DNA of 64,000 bases from Devosia indica (lineage in GTDB: Bacteria; Pseudomonadota; Alphaproteobacteria; Rhizobiales; Devosiaceae): positions 92,930-156,929 of the forward strand of contig NZ_PYVZ01000008.1 of NCBI RefSeq assembly GCF_003056405.1, read 5' to 3'. Shown in pieces: positions 21,125-29,936 of the stretch; the stretch's first letter is position 1; every line of letters begins with the position of its first letter. A program made the translations under genes and the position numbers. The notes beneath the pieces were generated by a model that saw only the letters and a program-made list of their open reading frames with translations, was not told the origin of the DNA and did not search any database.

Positions 21125-21559
21125 ATGCTCAAACTCATCCCTGCCCTGCTTGGCCCCGAACTGCTCTCGACCCTGCGCGCCATGGGCCATGGCGACGAAA
21201 TCGTCATTGCCGACGCCAATTTCCCGGCCGAATTCCTCGGACCCATGGTCATCCGCGCCGATGGCATTTCGGCCACCGACATGCTCGACGCAGTGCTGAC
21301 CCTGCTGCCGCTCGACCAGTTCGTGGAAGAAACCGCAATCGGCATGGAAGTGGTGGGCGACCCGACCGCCCGCCAGCCCATCGACGACGAGTTCGAAGCC
21401 ATTATTGCCCGGCATGAGCCGGAGAAGCGCTACGCCAAGATCGAGCGCTTCGCCTTTTACGACCGCGCCAAGAAGGCGGCGGCCGTCATCCAGAGCGGCG
21501 AAACCCGGCTCTATGGCAATATCATTCTCAAGAAGGGCGTCATTCGCCCGCAAGGCTGA
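21125..21559 (+). CDS. fucU: RbsD/FucU-type mutarotase, probably L-fucose mutarotase
   Basis: A 144-residue RbsD/FucU fold protein. The start MLKLIPALLGPELLSTLRAM, then GHGDEIVIADANFPAE with the catalytic His, and the end ETRLYGNIILKKGVI match FucU more than RbsD. The enzyme interconverts the alpha and beta anomers of the sugar to feed the next step. It is directly downstream of the GntR gene, in the same direction. L-rhamnose or another sugar cannot be excluded. Confidence 0.82.
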   Translation: MLKLIPALLGPELLSTLRAMGHGDEIVIADANFPAEFLGPMVIRADGISATDMLDAVLTLLPLDQFVEETAIGMEVVGDPTARQPIDDEFEAIIARHEPEKRYAKIERFAFYDRAKKAAAVIQSGETRLYGNIILKKGVIRPQG

Positions 21560-21588
21560 CGGATTCGACCCTGGCCGCCCTCGACAGA

Positions 21589-21600
21589 CTAACATGTTAG
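21589..21600. promoter_or_regulatory. CTAACATGTTAG operator, copy 2
   Basis: An exact copy of the palindrome at 20344-20355, in the 77-base space between fucU and the FAHD hydrolase, 36 bases before the hydrolase ATG. This marks an internal promoter under the same regulator. Confidence 0.78.
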
Positions 21601-21636
21601 CTCTATAGGCCGACCCATCATTTGGAGGACCCCGCC

Positions 21637-22488
21637 ATGAAACTGCTTCGCGTCGGCGCCAAGGGCGCTGAAAAGCCCGCCATTCTCGCCGCAGACGGTT
21701 CGATCCGCGATCTGACCGGGGTCGTGGCGGATATTGGTGGGGCAACGCTGCTCCCCGAGGGTCTGGCGATCATTGCCAACACGGACCTCGATTCACTGCC
21801 CACGCTCTCTTCTGACGAGCGCATCGGCCCCTGCGTGGCGAACGTTGGAAAATTCATCTGCATCGGGCTGAACTATGCCGACCATGCCGCCGAGACCGGC
21901 GCCAAGATCCCTGAAGAGCCGATTATCTTCATGAAGGCCACCAGCGCCATTATCGGTCCTAATGACGATGTCATCATTCCCAGGAATGCCATCAAGCCCG
22001 ACTGGGAGGTTGAACTGGCCGTCGTCATCGGCAAGGAAGCCCGCTATGTCGATGAGGCCGATGCCATGGAGCACGTCGCCGGCTATTGCGTCTGCAATGA
22101 CGTCTCCGAGCGCCATTTCCAGACCGAGCGCGGCGGCACCTGGGACAAGGGCAAGGGCGCCGATACCTTTGGCCCCATTGGGCCCTGGCTCGTCACCAAA
22201 GATGAGGTCGCCGATCCGCAGAACCTCAAGATGTGGCTCGAAGTCGATGGCAAGCGCTATCAGGACGGCTCGACAAGGACCATGATCTTCGGCGTTGCCA
22301 ATGTGGTCTCCTATGTCTCCCAGTTCATGAGCCTGCAGCCGGGCGACATCATCACCACCGGCACCCCGCCGGGCGTCGGCATGGGCATCAAGCCCGAGCC
22401 GGTCTGGCTCCAGCCCGGCAATGTCATGCGCCTGGGCATCGAGGGGCTGGGCGAGCAGACCCAGAACGTCAAGGCCTACTCCGCCTGA
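21637..22488 (+). CDS. fumarylacetoacetate hydrolase family protein, probable 2,4-diketo-3-deoxy-L-fuconate hydrolase
   Basis: A 283-residue FAHD enzyme. The domain (about 75-280) shows the metal-binding set in EEPIIFMKATSAIIGPNDDV, DWEVELAVVIGKEARYVDE and YCVCNDVSERHFQTERGGTW, and ends ITTGTPPGVGMGIKPEP. Enzymes of this length and sequence style split 2,4-diketo-3-deoxy-L-fuconate or -rhamnonate to pyruvate and L-lactate. The ATG at 21637 has GGAGG eight bases upstream. Its own operator at 21589 and the FucU neighbour support the L-fucose reading. Confidence 0.75.
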   Translation: MKLLRVGAKGAEKPAILAADGSIRDLTGVVADIGGATLLPEGLAIIANTDLDSLPTLSSDERIGPCVANVGKFICIGLNYADHAAETGAKIPEEPIIFMKATSAIIGPNDDVIIPRNAIKPDWEVELAVVIGKEARYVDEADAMEHVAGYCVCNDVSERHFQTERGGTWDKGKGADTFGPIGPWLVTKDEVADPQNLKMWLEVDGKRYQDGSTRTMIFGVANVVSYVSQFMSLQPGDIITTGTPPGVGMGIKPEPVWLQPGNVMRLGIEGLGEQTQNVKAYSA

Positions 22489-22502
22489 CACCATCCCTCC
22501 TC

Positions 22503-22573
22503 ACCTCCCCCTGTTGAGGGGGAGGTAGCGGCGCCTCGCCCGCAGGGCCATAGCAAAGCCGGGTGGGGGTTAT
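22503..22573. repeat. CCTCCCCC-type intergenic repeat
   Basis: ACCTCCCCCTGTTGAGGGGG forms a stem. It is followed by TAGCGGCGCC, GCAGGGCCATAGCAAAGCC and GGGTGGGGGT, the same order of parts as at 18529. It lies between convergent genes and overlaps the last codons of the monooxygenase. Confidence 0.65.
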
Positions 22574-23736
22574 CTTAGTGAAAACCCCTTCGGGCTGACC
22601 GCAAAATAGCGCCCGATCAGCCCCGCCAGAGGCGGCCAGTTCATCACATTGACCGTCAGGTCGCGCAGCCAGACATGCCGGTTGCTTTTCGGGACGAACC
22701 AGTCGGCCATGCGCCGCCCGGCCTGCTGCTTGTCCAGCACCAATGGCCGCAACTGCGTCTCGAACCGCTCGAGCGCCGCATCGATATCGCTCTCCCCGGT
22801 CATCGCCTGCCCCAGCGCCCGGCCGCCGGCAATGGCCAGCGATGCGCCCTGCCCGGCCATCAGCGAAACGGCATGGGCCGCATCGCCAATCAGCACCACG
22901 CGCTTGTCGTGCCAGCGCGGCATGGCGATTTGTGCCACCACATCGTAATAGATCTCGCCCGGTTCAGGCATCTTCGCCAGCACCTCCGGCACCACCCAGC
23001 CCAGATCGTCAAAGGCCTGGTGCAGGATCGGCGCAGGATCACGGGGCCGCTCCTGCGTATCGGCACGCAGCACGAAAAACGCCATGATCTGGTTGGGTTC
23101 GACCTCATAGAGCCCGACCAGCCGCTCCCTGATCGCCATCATCTTGAAGTCCCCGCCCAGCGCCGCCGCGACCTTGGCACTCTCAAAGAAATAGGCGGCG
23201 GTGTGATAGCCCAATGGGCGGATGAAAGGGTCTTCGGCGCCAAAGACCAGGCTGCGTGTGTGCGAATGAATGCCATCGGCCCCCACCAGCAGGTCTGCAC
23301 TAAGGACCGCACCATCCTCCAGCGTCAGCGTCACGCCATCGGCCCGGTTGTCGATTTTGGCGATGCTTGTGCCATAGCGGATCTCGACTGTCTCGGGCAG
23401 CGCATCATGCAGCGCCCGCTCGATATCGCCGCGCAGAATGGGAAACAGCTTGCCCTGCGTGGCCCGGCTGATCTGGCGATAGTCCATCGATGATCCGGTG
23501 CGGCCCTGCTGGTCGACAAAATCGATCCGCCCGACCCCACGCGCCCTGGCTTCCAGCGCGCCGATAACCCCCAGATCAGCCGCTGCCTCGAACCCCGGCC
23601 CATAAAAGTCCAGCATATAGCCGCCATCCCGCAGCCCGGTCGCCTTTTCAAGCAGTGTCACCGACCAGCCGGCGCGCTGCAGCGCCAATGCTCCAGACAA
23701 TCCAGCAATACCCGCGCCCGATATGATCGCTTTCAT
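22570..23736 (-). CDS. FAD-dependent monooxygenase (PHBH/TetX-like)
   Basis: A 388-residue class A flavoprotein monooxygenase. The FAD-binding Rossmann start is AIISGAGIAGLSGALALQRA. The middle DG motif is LLVGADGIHSHTRSLVFG and the second FAD motif is VVLIGDAAHAVSLMAGQGAS. Such enzymes hydroxylate aromatic or polycyclic compounds, including antibiotics, with NAD(P)H and oxygen. The substrate is not predictable. Its ATG overlaps the stop of the preceding tetR gene by four bases, so the two form one unit under the TetR operator. Confidence 0.83.
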   Translation of the reverse strand: MKAIISGAGIAGLSGALALQRAGWSVTLLEKATGLRDGGYMLDFYGPGFEAAADLGVIGALEARARGVGRIDFVDQQGRTGSSMDYRQISRATQGKLFPILRGDIERALHDALPETVEIRYGTSIAKIDNRADGVTLTLEDGAVLSADLLVGADGIHSHTRSLVFGAEDPFIRPLGYHTAAYFFESAKVAAALGGDFKMMAIRERLVGLYEVEPNQIMAFFVLRADTQERPRDPAPILHQAFDDLGWVVPEVLAKMPEPGEIYYDVVAQIAMPRWHDKRVVLIGDAAHAVSLMAGQGASLAIAGGRALGQAMTGESDIDAALERFETQLRPLVLDKQQAGRRMADWFVPKSNRHVWLRDLTVNVMNWPPLAGLIGRYFAVSPKGFSLR

Positions 23737-24308
23737 GGCCGGGCCTCCTTGGCGCAGATCATCTCCACAAATCGCGCCCAGGCCACCGCCTGGCTTGCGG
23801 CCTGGTCGGGGAACAGATGCCGGTGCAGCGCAAGCCCGTCTCCGGTGACCAGGATCAACGCGGCCAGGGCCTGCCGATCAGCTTCTGAAACCCGGTCTGG
23901 CGCCAGCGCTGACAGGGCTGCTTCAAATTGCGCCCTGACCCGCAAGGCCATCTCGGCCAGCTTTTCCCGCAACTGCGCATCGGTCCGGGCCTTGGCCACA
24001 AAACCGAAATAGGCGCCCGACAAGGCCGGGTCGGCATCCATGCTGGCCGTCGTATCGGCACCCAGCGCCATCAGCCAGTCCGGCAGTGTCATGTCGGGCG
24101 CCGGTTGCATGCTGGGCATGGCCATGAGAAAGGCTTCGAAGGCCTCGAGCACGATGTCGTCGAGCCGGGCGAAATGATGAAACACATTGGCCTTGCTGAC
24201 CCCCGCCCGCTCGGCCAGTGCCGATGCCGTCAGCGCTTCCCCGCCGCCTTCCGCCAACAGTCCGATCGCCGCCTCGACGATGTCCTGCCGCTTGTTTGTC
24301 CTGCTCAT
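23733..24308 (-). CDS. TetR-family repressor
   Basis: A 191-residue TetR regulator. The DNA-binding domain (about 1-50) reads RQDIVEAAIGLLAEGGG, then ALAERAGVSKANVFHHFARL, and the rest is the helical ligand domain. The ATG at 24308 has AGGAG seven bases upstream. A near-perfect palindrome 32 bases upstream is the likely operator. It probably represses itself and the coupled monooxygenase until the enzyme's substrate, or a related compound, binds. Confidence 0.88.
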   Translation of the reverse strand: MSRTNKRQDIVEAAIGLLAEGGGEALTASALAERAGVSKANVFHHFARLDDIVLEAFEAFLMAMPSMQPAPDMTLPDWLMALGADTTASMDADPALSGAYFGFVAKARTDAQLREKLAEMALRVRAQFEAALSALAPDRVSEADRQALAALILVTGDGLALHRHLFPDQAASQAVAWARFVEMICAKEARP

Positions 24309-24339
24309 GCAATCACTCCTGCTTGTCACCAATATACTG

Positions 24340-24353
24340 ACCGATCGATCGGT
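24340..24353. promoter_or_regulatory. TetR operator candidate
   Basis: ACCGATCGATCGGT is a perfect 14-base palindrome of the GACCG-CGGTC kind common among TetR sites. It lies between the tetR start and nadB. Confidence 0.65.
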
Positions 24354-24465
24354 CTGCAAGTGCTTGAGGGAGTTTTTGCGGAGCGTGCGGTCTGCCGTGC
24401 CAAGGCTTAGCTTGTGGCCGGACCGCAGGAAGGCTATGGCCCTCACTCGGGAATTGGGGGACAGC

Positions 24466-26052
24466 ATGACCATTTTCGACAATACGCTTGATGCCGATGG
24501 CGCCCTGATCGTCGGCGCCGGCCTGGCGGGCCTGTTTACCGCGCTCAAGCTGGCGCCGCGCCCGGTCACCGTGCTCTCGCCCAAGCCACTCGGCATGGGC
24601 GCGTCGTCAGCCTGGGCACAGGGTGGTGTCGCCGCGGCCATGGGCGAAGGTGACAGCCCCCATGCCCATGCCCAGGACACCGAAATGGCCGGCGCAGGCA
24701 TTGTCGATCACGGCACCGCTGAAGGGGTCACCGCCGAGGCCGTGGCCCGTATTGAAGACCTTGCCCGCTGGGGCACGCCCTTCGACCGCGATGATTTCGG
24801 CAATTTCGAACTGGGCCGGGAGGCGGCCCATTCGGCCAATCGCATCGTCAAGGTCGAGGGTGATCGGGCCGGCTGGGCCATTATGCAGGCCATCATCGCC
24901 GAGGTCAGGCGCACCCCGTCCATTCGCGTCGTTGAGGGCATCACCGCCCTCAGCCTGGCCCGCGACAATGGCCGCATTGTCGGCGTCTATTGCCGGCGCC
25001 TGGGCGACCGCTACTCCGAGCCCATCTATATCCGCGCCCGCGCCACGATCCTGGCCGCTGGCGGCCTGGGCGGGCTCTATGCCGTCACCACCAATCCGCC
25101 CGGCGTGCGCGGCCACGCCATGGGCATGGCGGCTCGCGCCGGCGCCATCATCGCCGACCCCGAATTCGTCCAGTTCCATCCCACCGCCATCGCCACCGGG
25201 GCCGATCCGGCGCCACTCGCCACCGAGGCCCTGCGCGGCGAAGGGGCCATCCTGGTCAACGATCTGGGCGAGCGTTTCATGCCCGCCATCCATCCCGAAG
25301 CAGAACTGGCCCCGCGCGACATCGTTGCCCGTGCCAATTTCCGCCAGATCCAGTCCGGCCGCCGGGTGTTTCTCGACACAAGGCAAGTCCTCGGCGCCGA
25401 AATCCTCACCCGCTTCCCCACCGTTTCGAAATATTGCCACGATGCCGGCATCGACCCGGTCAATGGCATGATCCCGGTCACCCCGGCGGCCCATTTCCAT
25501 ATGGGCGGCGTCAAGGTGGATGAACGCGGCCGCTCGTCCCTGCCCGGCCTCTGGGTCTGCGGCGAAGCCAGTTGCACGGGCCTGCACGGCGCCAATCGCC
25601 TGGCCTCGAACTCCCTGCTTGAGGCCGTGGTGTTTGGTGCCCGCATTGCCGAGGACATTGGCGGGCTCGAGCCGGCGCGCGAACTGACCCCCTTTGACGG
25701 CATCGAATGGAACGAGGCGGAAGGCAACAGGGCCGAGGAAGTGCTACGCAACACGATCGCGGTGCAGGAGTTGCGCCGCATCATGGGCGACCTGGTGGGC
25801 GTAGAGCGCGATGAAGCAGGCCTCAGGGCCGCCCTCCGGCAGATCGCCCATCTCGAGGCGACGGCTGAGCAGGTCACCAGCGCCTTTCTCAACATGACGA
25901 CCTCGGCCACGCTGGTCGCTGCGGCCGCGCTGAAGCGCACCGAAAGCCGCGGCGGCCACTTCCGTCTCGACTTCCCCGACCCCAGCGCGGAATGGGAACA
26001 TCATACGGAGATGACTTTGGGCGAGGCCCTCGCGATCCGTGCCGGGGCTTGA
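24466..26052 (+). CDS. nadB: L-aspartate oxidase
   Basis: A 528-residue NadB that oxidises L-aspartate to iminoaspartate for NAD synthesis. The FAD-binding start is ALIVGAGLAGLFTALKLA, then ASSAWAQGGVAAAMGEGDSP. Active-site stretches include EFVQFHPTAI, AHFHMGGVKVDERGRSSLPG and GLHGANRLASNSLLEAVVFG. The ATG at 24466 has GGGGGA six bases upstream, and an ATG at 24436 is less likely. Its partner nadA is 18 kb away and nadC is not in the window. In many relatives the three form one operon. Confidence 0.93.
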   Translation: MTIFDNTLDADGALIVGAGLAGLFTALKLAPRPVTVLSPKPLGMGASSAWAQGGVAAAMGEGDSPHAHAQDTEMAGAGIVDHGTAEGVTAEAVARIEDLARWGTPFDRDDFGNFELGREAAHSANRIVKVEGDRAGWAIMQAIIAEVRRTPSIRVVEGITALSLARDNGRIVGVYCRRLGDRYSEPIYIRARATILAAGGLGGLYAVTTNPPGVRGHAMGMAARAGAIIADPEFVQFHPTAIATGADPAPLATEALRGEGAILVNDLGERFMPAIHPEAELAPRDIVARANFRQIQSGRRVFLDTRQVLGAEILTRFPTVSKYCHDAGIDPVNGMIPVTPAAHFHMGGVKVDERGRSSLPGLWVCGEASCTGLHGANRLASNSLLEAVVFGARIAEDIGGLEPARELTPFDGIEWNEAEGNRAEEVLRNTIAVQELRRIMGDLVGVERDEAGLRAALRQIAHLEATAEQVTSAFLNMTTSATLVAAAALKRTESRGGHFRLDFPDPSAEWEHHTEMTLGEALAIRAGA

Positions 26053-26928
26053 CTATTCCGCCAGCAGATAGGTCGCCAGAGCTGTCAGGTCCTCATCAGT
26101 CCAGTGCGATGTGGAATCGCTGATCACCTCGCCCATGGAGCCGCCCAGCACATCGAAACCCGGCGTGAACCCGTCCTTGAGCGTCTGCACCAGGGTTGCA
26201 ACGTCATAGCCCTCCGCCACCAGCGCATCAGCGGTAATGGCCGGCGCCCGGCCTCCGGTGCCGCCGGGCGAGCCGGTCAGCGCCTTGTCCCACTCCAGCG
26301 CGCCGAGGGCATTGCGGGGTCAGTGACAGGCCACGCAATGGGCCGGCCCAAATGCGAGATACTTGCCCCGATTGTAGATTTCGGACTGCCCCTCTTCAGG
26401 CTCGAAGCGGTTGGGAGAAAAGAACAGGTTCTGCCATCCGGCCATGGCCAGACGGATATTGAACGGAAACGGGATCTGGCTTGGGGCGGCAGGCGTGGCG
26501 ACCGGCTCGGTGGCCATCAAAGCGGCATAGAGATCGGCGATCTCCTGGTCGCTCATCAGCGTATAGTTTTCGTAGGGAAAGGCGGGGTAGAGGTGCCCTT
26601 CCGGGCCCATGCCATTGCTCATGGCGTCGGCAAACTCTGCCAGGGTCCAGTCGCCAATCCCGGCCTCGGGATGGGAGGTGATATTGGGCGGCACAAAGGT
26701 GCCGAACGGCGTTTCCAGCCCAAATCCGCCGGCCAGAAATCCGGTACCGGCCTGGTGGTTGGTATGGCAGGCAACGCAGCCGCCCAGCCGGATGAGATAG
26801 TCGCCGCGCGCCACATCCCCGACCAGGTCCAGCTCGCGTGCCGGCCCGGCCACCGGCTTGAGCAGAAAGGCTCCAGTGCCAACTCCGATGACCGCAACAG
26901 CGATCGCCGCCCACCACCGTTTTCTCAT
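26053..26928 (-). pseudogene. diheme cytochrome c gene interrupted by an in-frame TGA
   Basis: An exported cytochrome c with a signal anchor at residues 1-25 and two CVACH haem sites, the first near residue 51 and the second at 198-202. Directly after the second His a TGA at 26320-26322 stops translation. The same frame then continues for 88 codons (PRNALGALEWDKALTG, later GFDVLGGSMGEVISDS and WTDEDLTALATYLLAE) to a TAG at 26053. The usual residue at this spot is Ser or Thr (CHSPRN), so TCA to TGA is one base change. The lost part holds the likely axial Met. It is the last gene of a ccdA-thioredoxin-cytochrome group. A sequencing error or readthrough is possible. Confidence 0.8.
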
Positions 26929-26998
26929 GCCCGTCCCCGCTGCTATCCGCTGGCCGGATCAGACCAGAACCATTTGCAGCGCGCAATCGGTGCGTCAA

Positions 26999-27409
26999 TC
27001 AAGAGGCTGCGAGATCGAGCAGCCCGGCAATCCGGTCCTTGCGTGTTTCGGCCACCAGCCGCCCCAACTCGCTGGTGCCCCGCATCAGCACCAGGGTCGA
27101 ACGGCGCGGAATGGCCAGGTTCCGGGCCAGTTCGCTATTGCCATAATTGTCCCAGTCGACCCGCAGGATGGGGATAGCCGCATAGGCCGCGCTTTCGCCC
27201 TGCAAGGCGTCGAGCACCCGTTGCTGGGCCGCGCAGGTCGGGCACCAGCTTGCATGGAAATTGATCAGATACGGCGCACCGCTGCCGGCAAGACCCTCAA
27301 GTTCGGCCCCGGTATAGTCGATGAACTCCAGCGCTCCTGCGGCACCAGCCACAAGGCTCGCAACGCTGATGCCGGCCAGCCCGGCCAATAGGTGTCGGCG
27401 TGTGATCAT
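26999..27409 (-). CDS. exported thioredoxin-fold protein
   Basis: A 136-residue periplasmic thioredoxin-like protein. MITRRHLLAGLAG at the start suggests a Tat signal, with cleavage after the alanine-rich stretch near residue 26. The redox motif is WCPTC in NFHASWCPTCAAQQRVLDA. It lies 12 bases downstream of ccdA, which would keep it reduced, and 70 bases upstream of the cytochrome gene. A job in haem-thiol reduction for cytochrome c assembly, or a SoxW-like role, fits the context. Confidence 0.82.
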   Translation of the reverse strand: MITRRHLLAGLAGISVASLVAGAAGALEFIDYTGAELEGLAGSGAPYLINFHASWCPTCAAQQRVLDALQGESAAYAAIPILRVDWDNYGNSELARNLAIPRRSTLVLMRGTSELGRLVAETRKDRIAGLLDLAAS

Positions 27410-27421
27410 GCTATTTTCTCC

Positions 27422-28138
27422 TCAGATGCTCACGGACAGATCGACCAGCCAGGCCGGCAACACGCCCAGCGCCCAGGCTTCCAGCAAACGGTCGATACGG
27501 AAAATGATCGCCAGGCCCACCACTGCCAGGCCCACGCCCAGCGCCGTCTTGGCATGCGGCGCGAACTGCATCAGCAACGCACGGCGCCCGGATAGCGCGG
27601 CGCGGGTACCATAGGCCAGGCCCAGCACGATGCTCGCGGCACCCAGCGCGAAGAACGCCATGATTAGCCCGGCATAAAACAGGTCCTCACCCTGGGCGGC
27701 CAGCCCGATGGCGCCACCCAGCGTCGGGCCGATACAGGGTGACCAGGCCAGGCCCAAAAGTGCACCGGCCGCAGCCTCACCCCAGAGCCCGCGCCCCTCG
27801 ACCTGGCCGAGCAGGCGCGTGCTGCCGCTGGCCGTAGCCCCGGCAAGGCGGGAAAATTGGGTTTGCAGGGGTGGGGTCAGCATGACCAGGCCGAAACCCA
27901 GCATGGCCCAGCCTGCCCCCAGAGCGATGACGTCCTGCGGCAGGCCCAGCGCACGGGTCAGCGCAAAGGCGCCCAATCCGGCCACGGTAAAACTCACAGC
28001 CATGCCGCCGGCCATCGCCAATGGGGCCAGCCGGTGCCGCGCCAGAGCGCTGGCGCCGATCAGCGGCAGCAAGGGCAACACGCACGGATTGATCAGCGTC
28101 AGCAGCCCCGCTGCAAATGCCAGAACCAGATCGAGCAA
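27422..28138 (-). CDS. ccdA: CcdA-type thiol-disulfide transporter
   Basis: A 238-residue inner-membrane protein with six hydrophobic segments. The paired cysteines that carry electrons across the membrane are in LTLINPCVLPLLPLIG (first segment) and LGLAWSPCIGPTLGG (fourth). It takes electrons from cytoplasmic thioredoxin to periplasmic acceptors, here most likely the thioredoxin-fold protein encoded next. It is the first gene of the three-gene minus-strand set. Confidence 0.88.
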   Translation of the reverse strand: MLDLVLAFAAGLLTLINPCVLPLLPLIGASALARHRLAPLAMAGGMAVSFTVAGLGAFALTRALGLPQDVIALGAGWAMLGFGLVMLTPPLQTQFSRLAGATASGSTRLLGQVEGRGLWGEAAAGALLGLAWSPCIGPTLGGAIGLAAQGEDLFYAGLIMAFFALGAASIVLGLAYGTRAALSGRRALLMQFAPHAKTALGVGLAVVGLAIIFRIDRLLEAWALGVLPAWLVDLSVSI

Positions 28139-28223
28139 AGCCGCACTCCCATTCCGCTCTCGTCGAGAGACTATACGGGGGCGCCGGGCACAAAGTTACA
28201 GCATCGCGTTGAACAGCCCGTGA

Positions 28224-29168
28224 TCAGGCCGCAAGCACCGCATTTACCTCCGCCCGGCTGGGCGGCTGGCAGCCGATCCGGCTGCAATTGATGCCTGCGA
28301 CCACGGCGCCGAACCGCAGCATGGCTTGCAGTTGCGATGCATCGAGCGCGGCCAGCGCGCCTGGCTTGAGGGCACCGGCCTCCTCCAGCCAGGTCAGGAT
28401 GCCGGCCATCAGGCTGTCCCCGGCACCGACCGTATCGCCAAACACTTCGGGTGCGTAGATTGGCGCGGCCGCATTGGACGCACGCGAAAACGCCCGCGAG
28501 CCTTCTTCGCCCATTGTCACCACGACCAGTTCGCAATGCGGCCGCGCAAGCAACGCGGCGGCGTGGTCCTCCACGCTCCTGCCCGGCTCGAGCCAGGCGT
28601 GATCCTCGTCCGAAAGCTTGACCAGATGCGCCTTGTCGAGAAATTGGCTCAGCCGCGCCCGGTAGCCGGCCTCGTCCGCGATCAGCTTGTCGCGCACATT
28701 GATGTCGATGGAGATTGTTGCGCCCCGCTCTGCAGCCGCATCGACGACATCGGCCCACACGACTGCGTCCTCTTCCAGGATCGGACAGAAGCCGCCGATC
28801 TGGTAGAGGTCCACCTGTTCGGGCAGCGCCGCCAGCAGGCTGTTCCGGGTAAAGGCCCGGTCGGCGCCGCGTTCAAATACATAGCTGGCCTGCATCTTGG
28901 CGTTGAAGCTGACGATTGCCCTGGTGGTCGGCGCTTCGACACGCCCCTCCAGCAGCACTGAAACCCCTGCTTCGGCCAGCGGCGCCAGCAGCACATCGCC
29001 ATATTCGTCCTGGCTGATCGGGCACAGAAACCCGGTCTGGTTGCCCAGCTTGGACAGGGCAATGGCACAGTTGAACGGTGATCCGCCCGCATGCGCCACC
29101 CGCTCCGCGCCCGGCTCGGCCGAGACCGGCACCAGATCGATCAGGCTTTCGCCACCGACAACGAACAT
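28224..29168 (-). CDS. PfkB-family sugar kinase, probably fructokinase
   Basis: A 314-residue ribokinase-fold kinase. The N-terminal substrate signature is AHAGGSPFNCAIALSKLG, and the C-terminal signature with the catalytic Asp is FGDTVGAGDSLMAGILTWLE. The opening FVVGGESLIDLVPV is typical of fructokinases. It has a GGGAGGA ribosome site. No sugar operon surrounds it, so the substrate rests on family resemblance. Confidence 0.82.
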   Translation of the reverse strand: MFVVGGESLIDLVPVSAEPGAERVAHAGGSPFNCAIALSKLGNQTGFLCPISQDEYGDVLLAPLAEAGVSVLLEGRVEAPTTRAIVSFNAKMQASYVFERGADRAFTRNSLLAALPEQVDLYQIGGFCPILEEDAVVWADVVDAAAERGATISIDINVRDKLIADEAGYRARLSQFLDKAHLVKLSDEDHAWLEPGRSVEDHAAALLARPHCELVVVTMGEEGSRAFSRASNAAAPIYAPEVFGDTVGAGDSLMAGILTWLEEAGALKPGALAALDASQLQAMLRFGAVVAGINCSRIGCQPPSRAEVNAVLAA

Positions 29169-29357
29169 GCATTCCTCCCAAGCACAGGCATTGGGCCGCT
29201 GCTTACCACTTTCGTATCAGATGTCACCAGCCAGATACGGCAAACTCCCGCATTTCCGCCACAATCACGTTGACCCACCGAACGGATAATGCTCAATCGG
29301 TTCCGGGAATAAGCGCGGAACAGCGCGGCTTTTTGAACTCTGGGGAGGCGCATTCAC

Positions 29358-29936
29358 ATGCAAGCGCTCGCCGTGCTGGTCCGGATGATCAGCGCCATCA
29401 ATTGGCTTGTGGGGCAGATATTGTCCTGGCTGGCCTTGGCCTGCGTGCTGGTGTGCTTCACCGTGGTCGTGCAGCGCTATGTGTTCAACACCTCGACCCT
29501 GTGGATGCAGGACCTCTATGTCTGGCTCGGCGGCGCCATGTTCACCGGCGTGGCCGGCTTTGCCTTGCTGCGCAACGACCATGTGCGGGTTGATGTGTTC
29601 TACCGTCCCGCTTCAGTCCGCCGCAAAGCCATTGCCGATCTGATCGGCGTGCTGCTGTTCCTGCTCCCCTATGTCTATGTCGTCTGGACCTACACCTTTA
29701 CCGCCGTCGCCCGCTCCTGGGGCTTTATGGAAGGTTCGGCCAACATTGGCGGCATGCCTGGCCTGTTTGTCCTGAAAAGCTTCATCCTGCTCTTTGCCAT
29801 TCTGGTCGGCCTGCAGGGCCTGGCCATGGCTGCCCGCGCCATTCTGGTGCTGGCCGGCAAGGAAGAGCTCCTGCCCCAGCATCTGCGCTATGAGCAGCAG
29901 AACGATGACACCCCACATACTGGAGAGATCGCCTGA
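29358..29936 (+). CDS. dctQ: TRAP transporter small membrane subunit (DctQ)
   Basis: A 192-residue protein with four membrane segments and the DctQ signatures VVVQRYVFNTSTLWMQDLYV and RNDHVRVDVFYRP. It couples the binding protein to the large permease of a TRAP uptake system. The stop overlaps the dctM start as TGATG. The only binding-protein gene in the window is 6 kb away on the other strand. Confidence 0.9.
   Translation: MQALAVLVRMISAINWLVGQILSWLALACVLVCFTVVVQRYVFNTSTLWMQDLYVWLGGAMFTGVAGFALLRNDHVRVDVFYRPASVRRKAIADLIGVLLFLLPYVYVVWTYTFTAVARSWGFMEGSANIGGMPGLFVLKSFILLFAILVGLQGLAMAARAILVLAGKEELLPQHLRYEQQNDDTPHTGEIA

Noticed and set aside
26320..26322. Selenocysteine at the TGA of the cytochrome gene
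   Set aside because: The position is normally Ser or Thr after the haem His, no selenoprotein family is known here, and no stem-loop of the right kind follows the codon. A nonsense mutation or sequence error is simpler.
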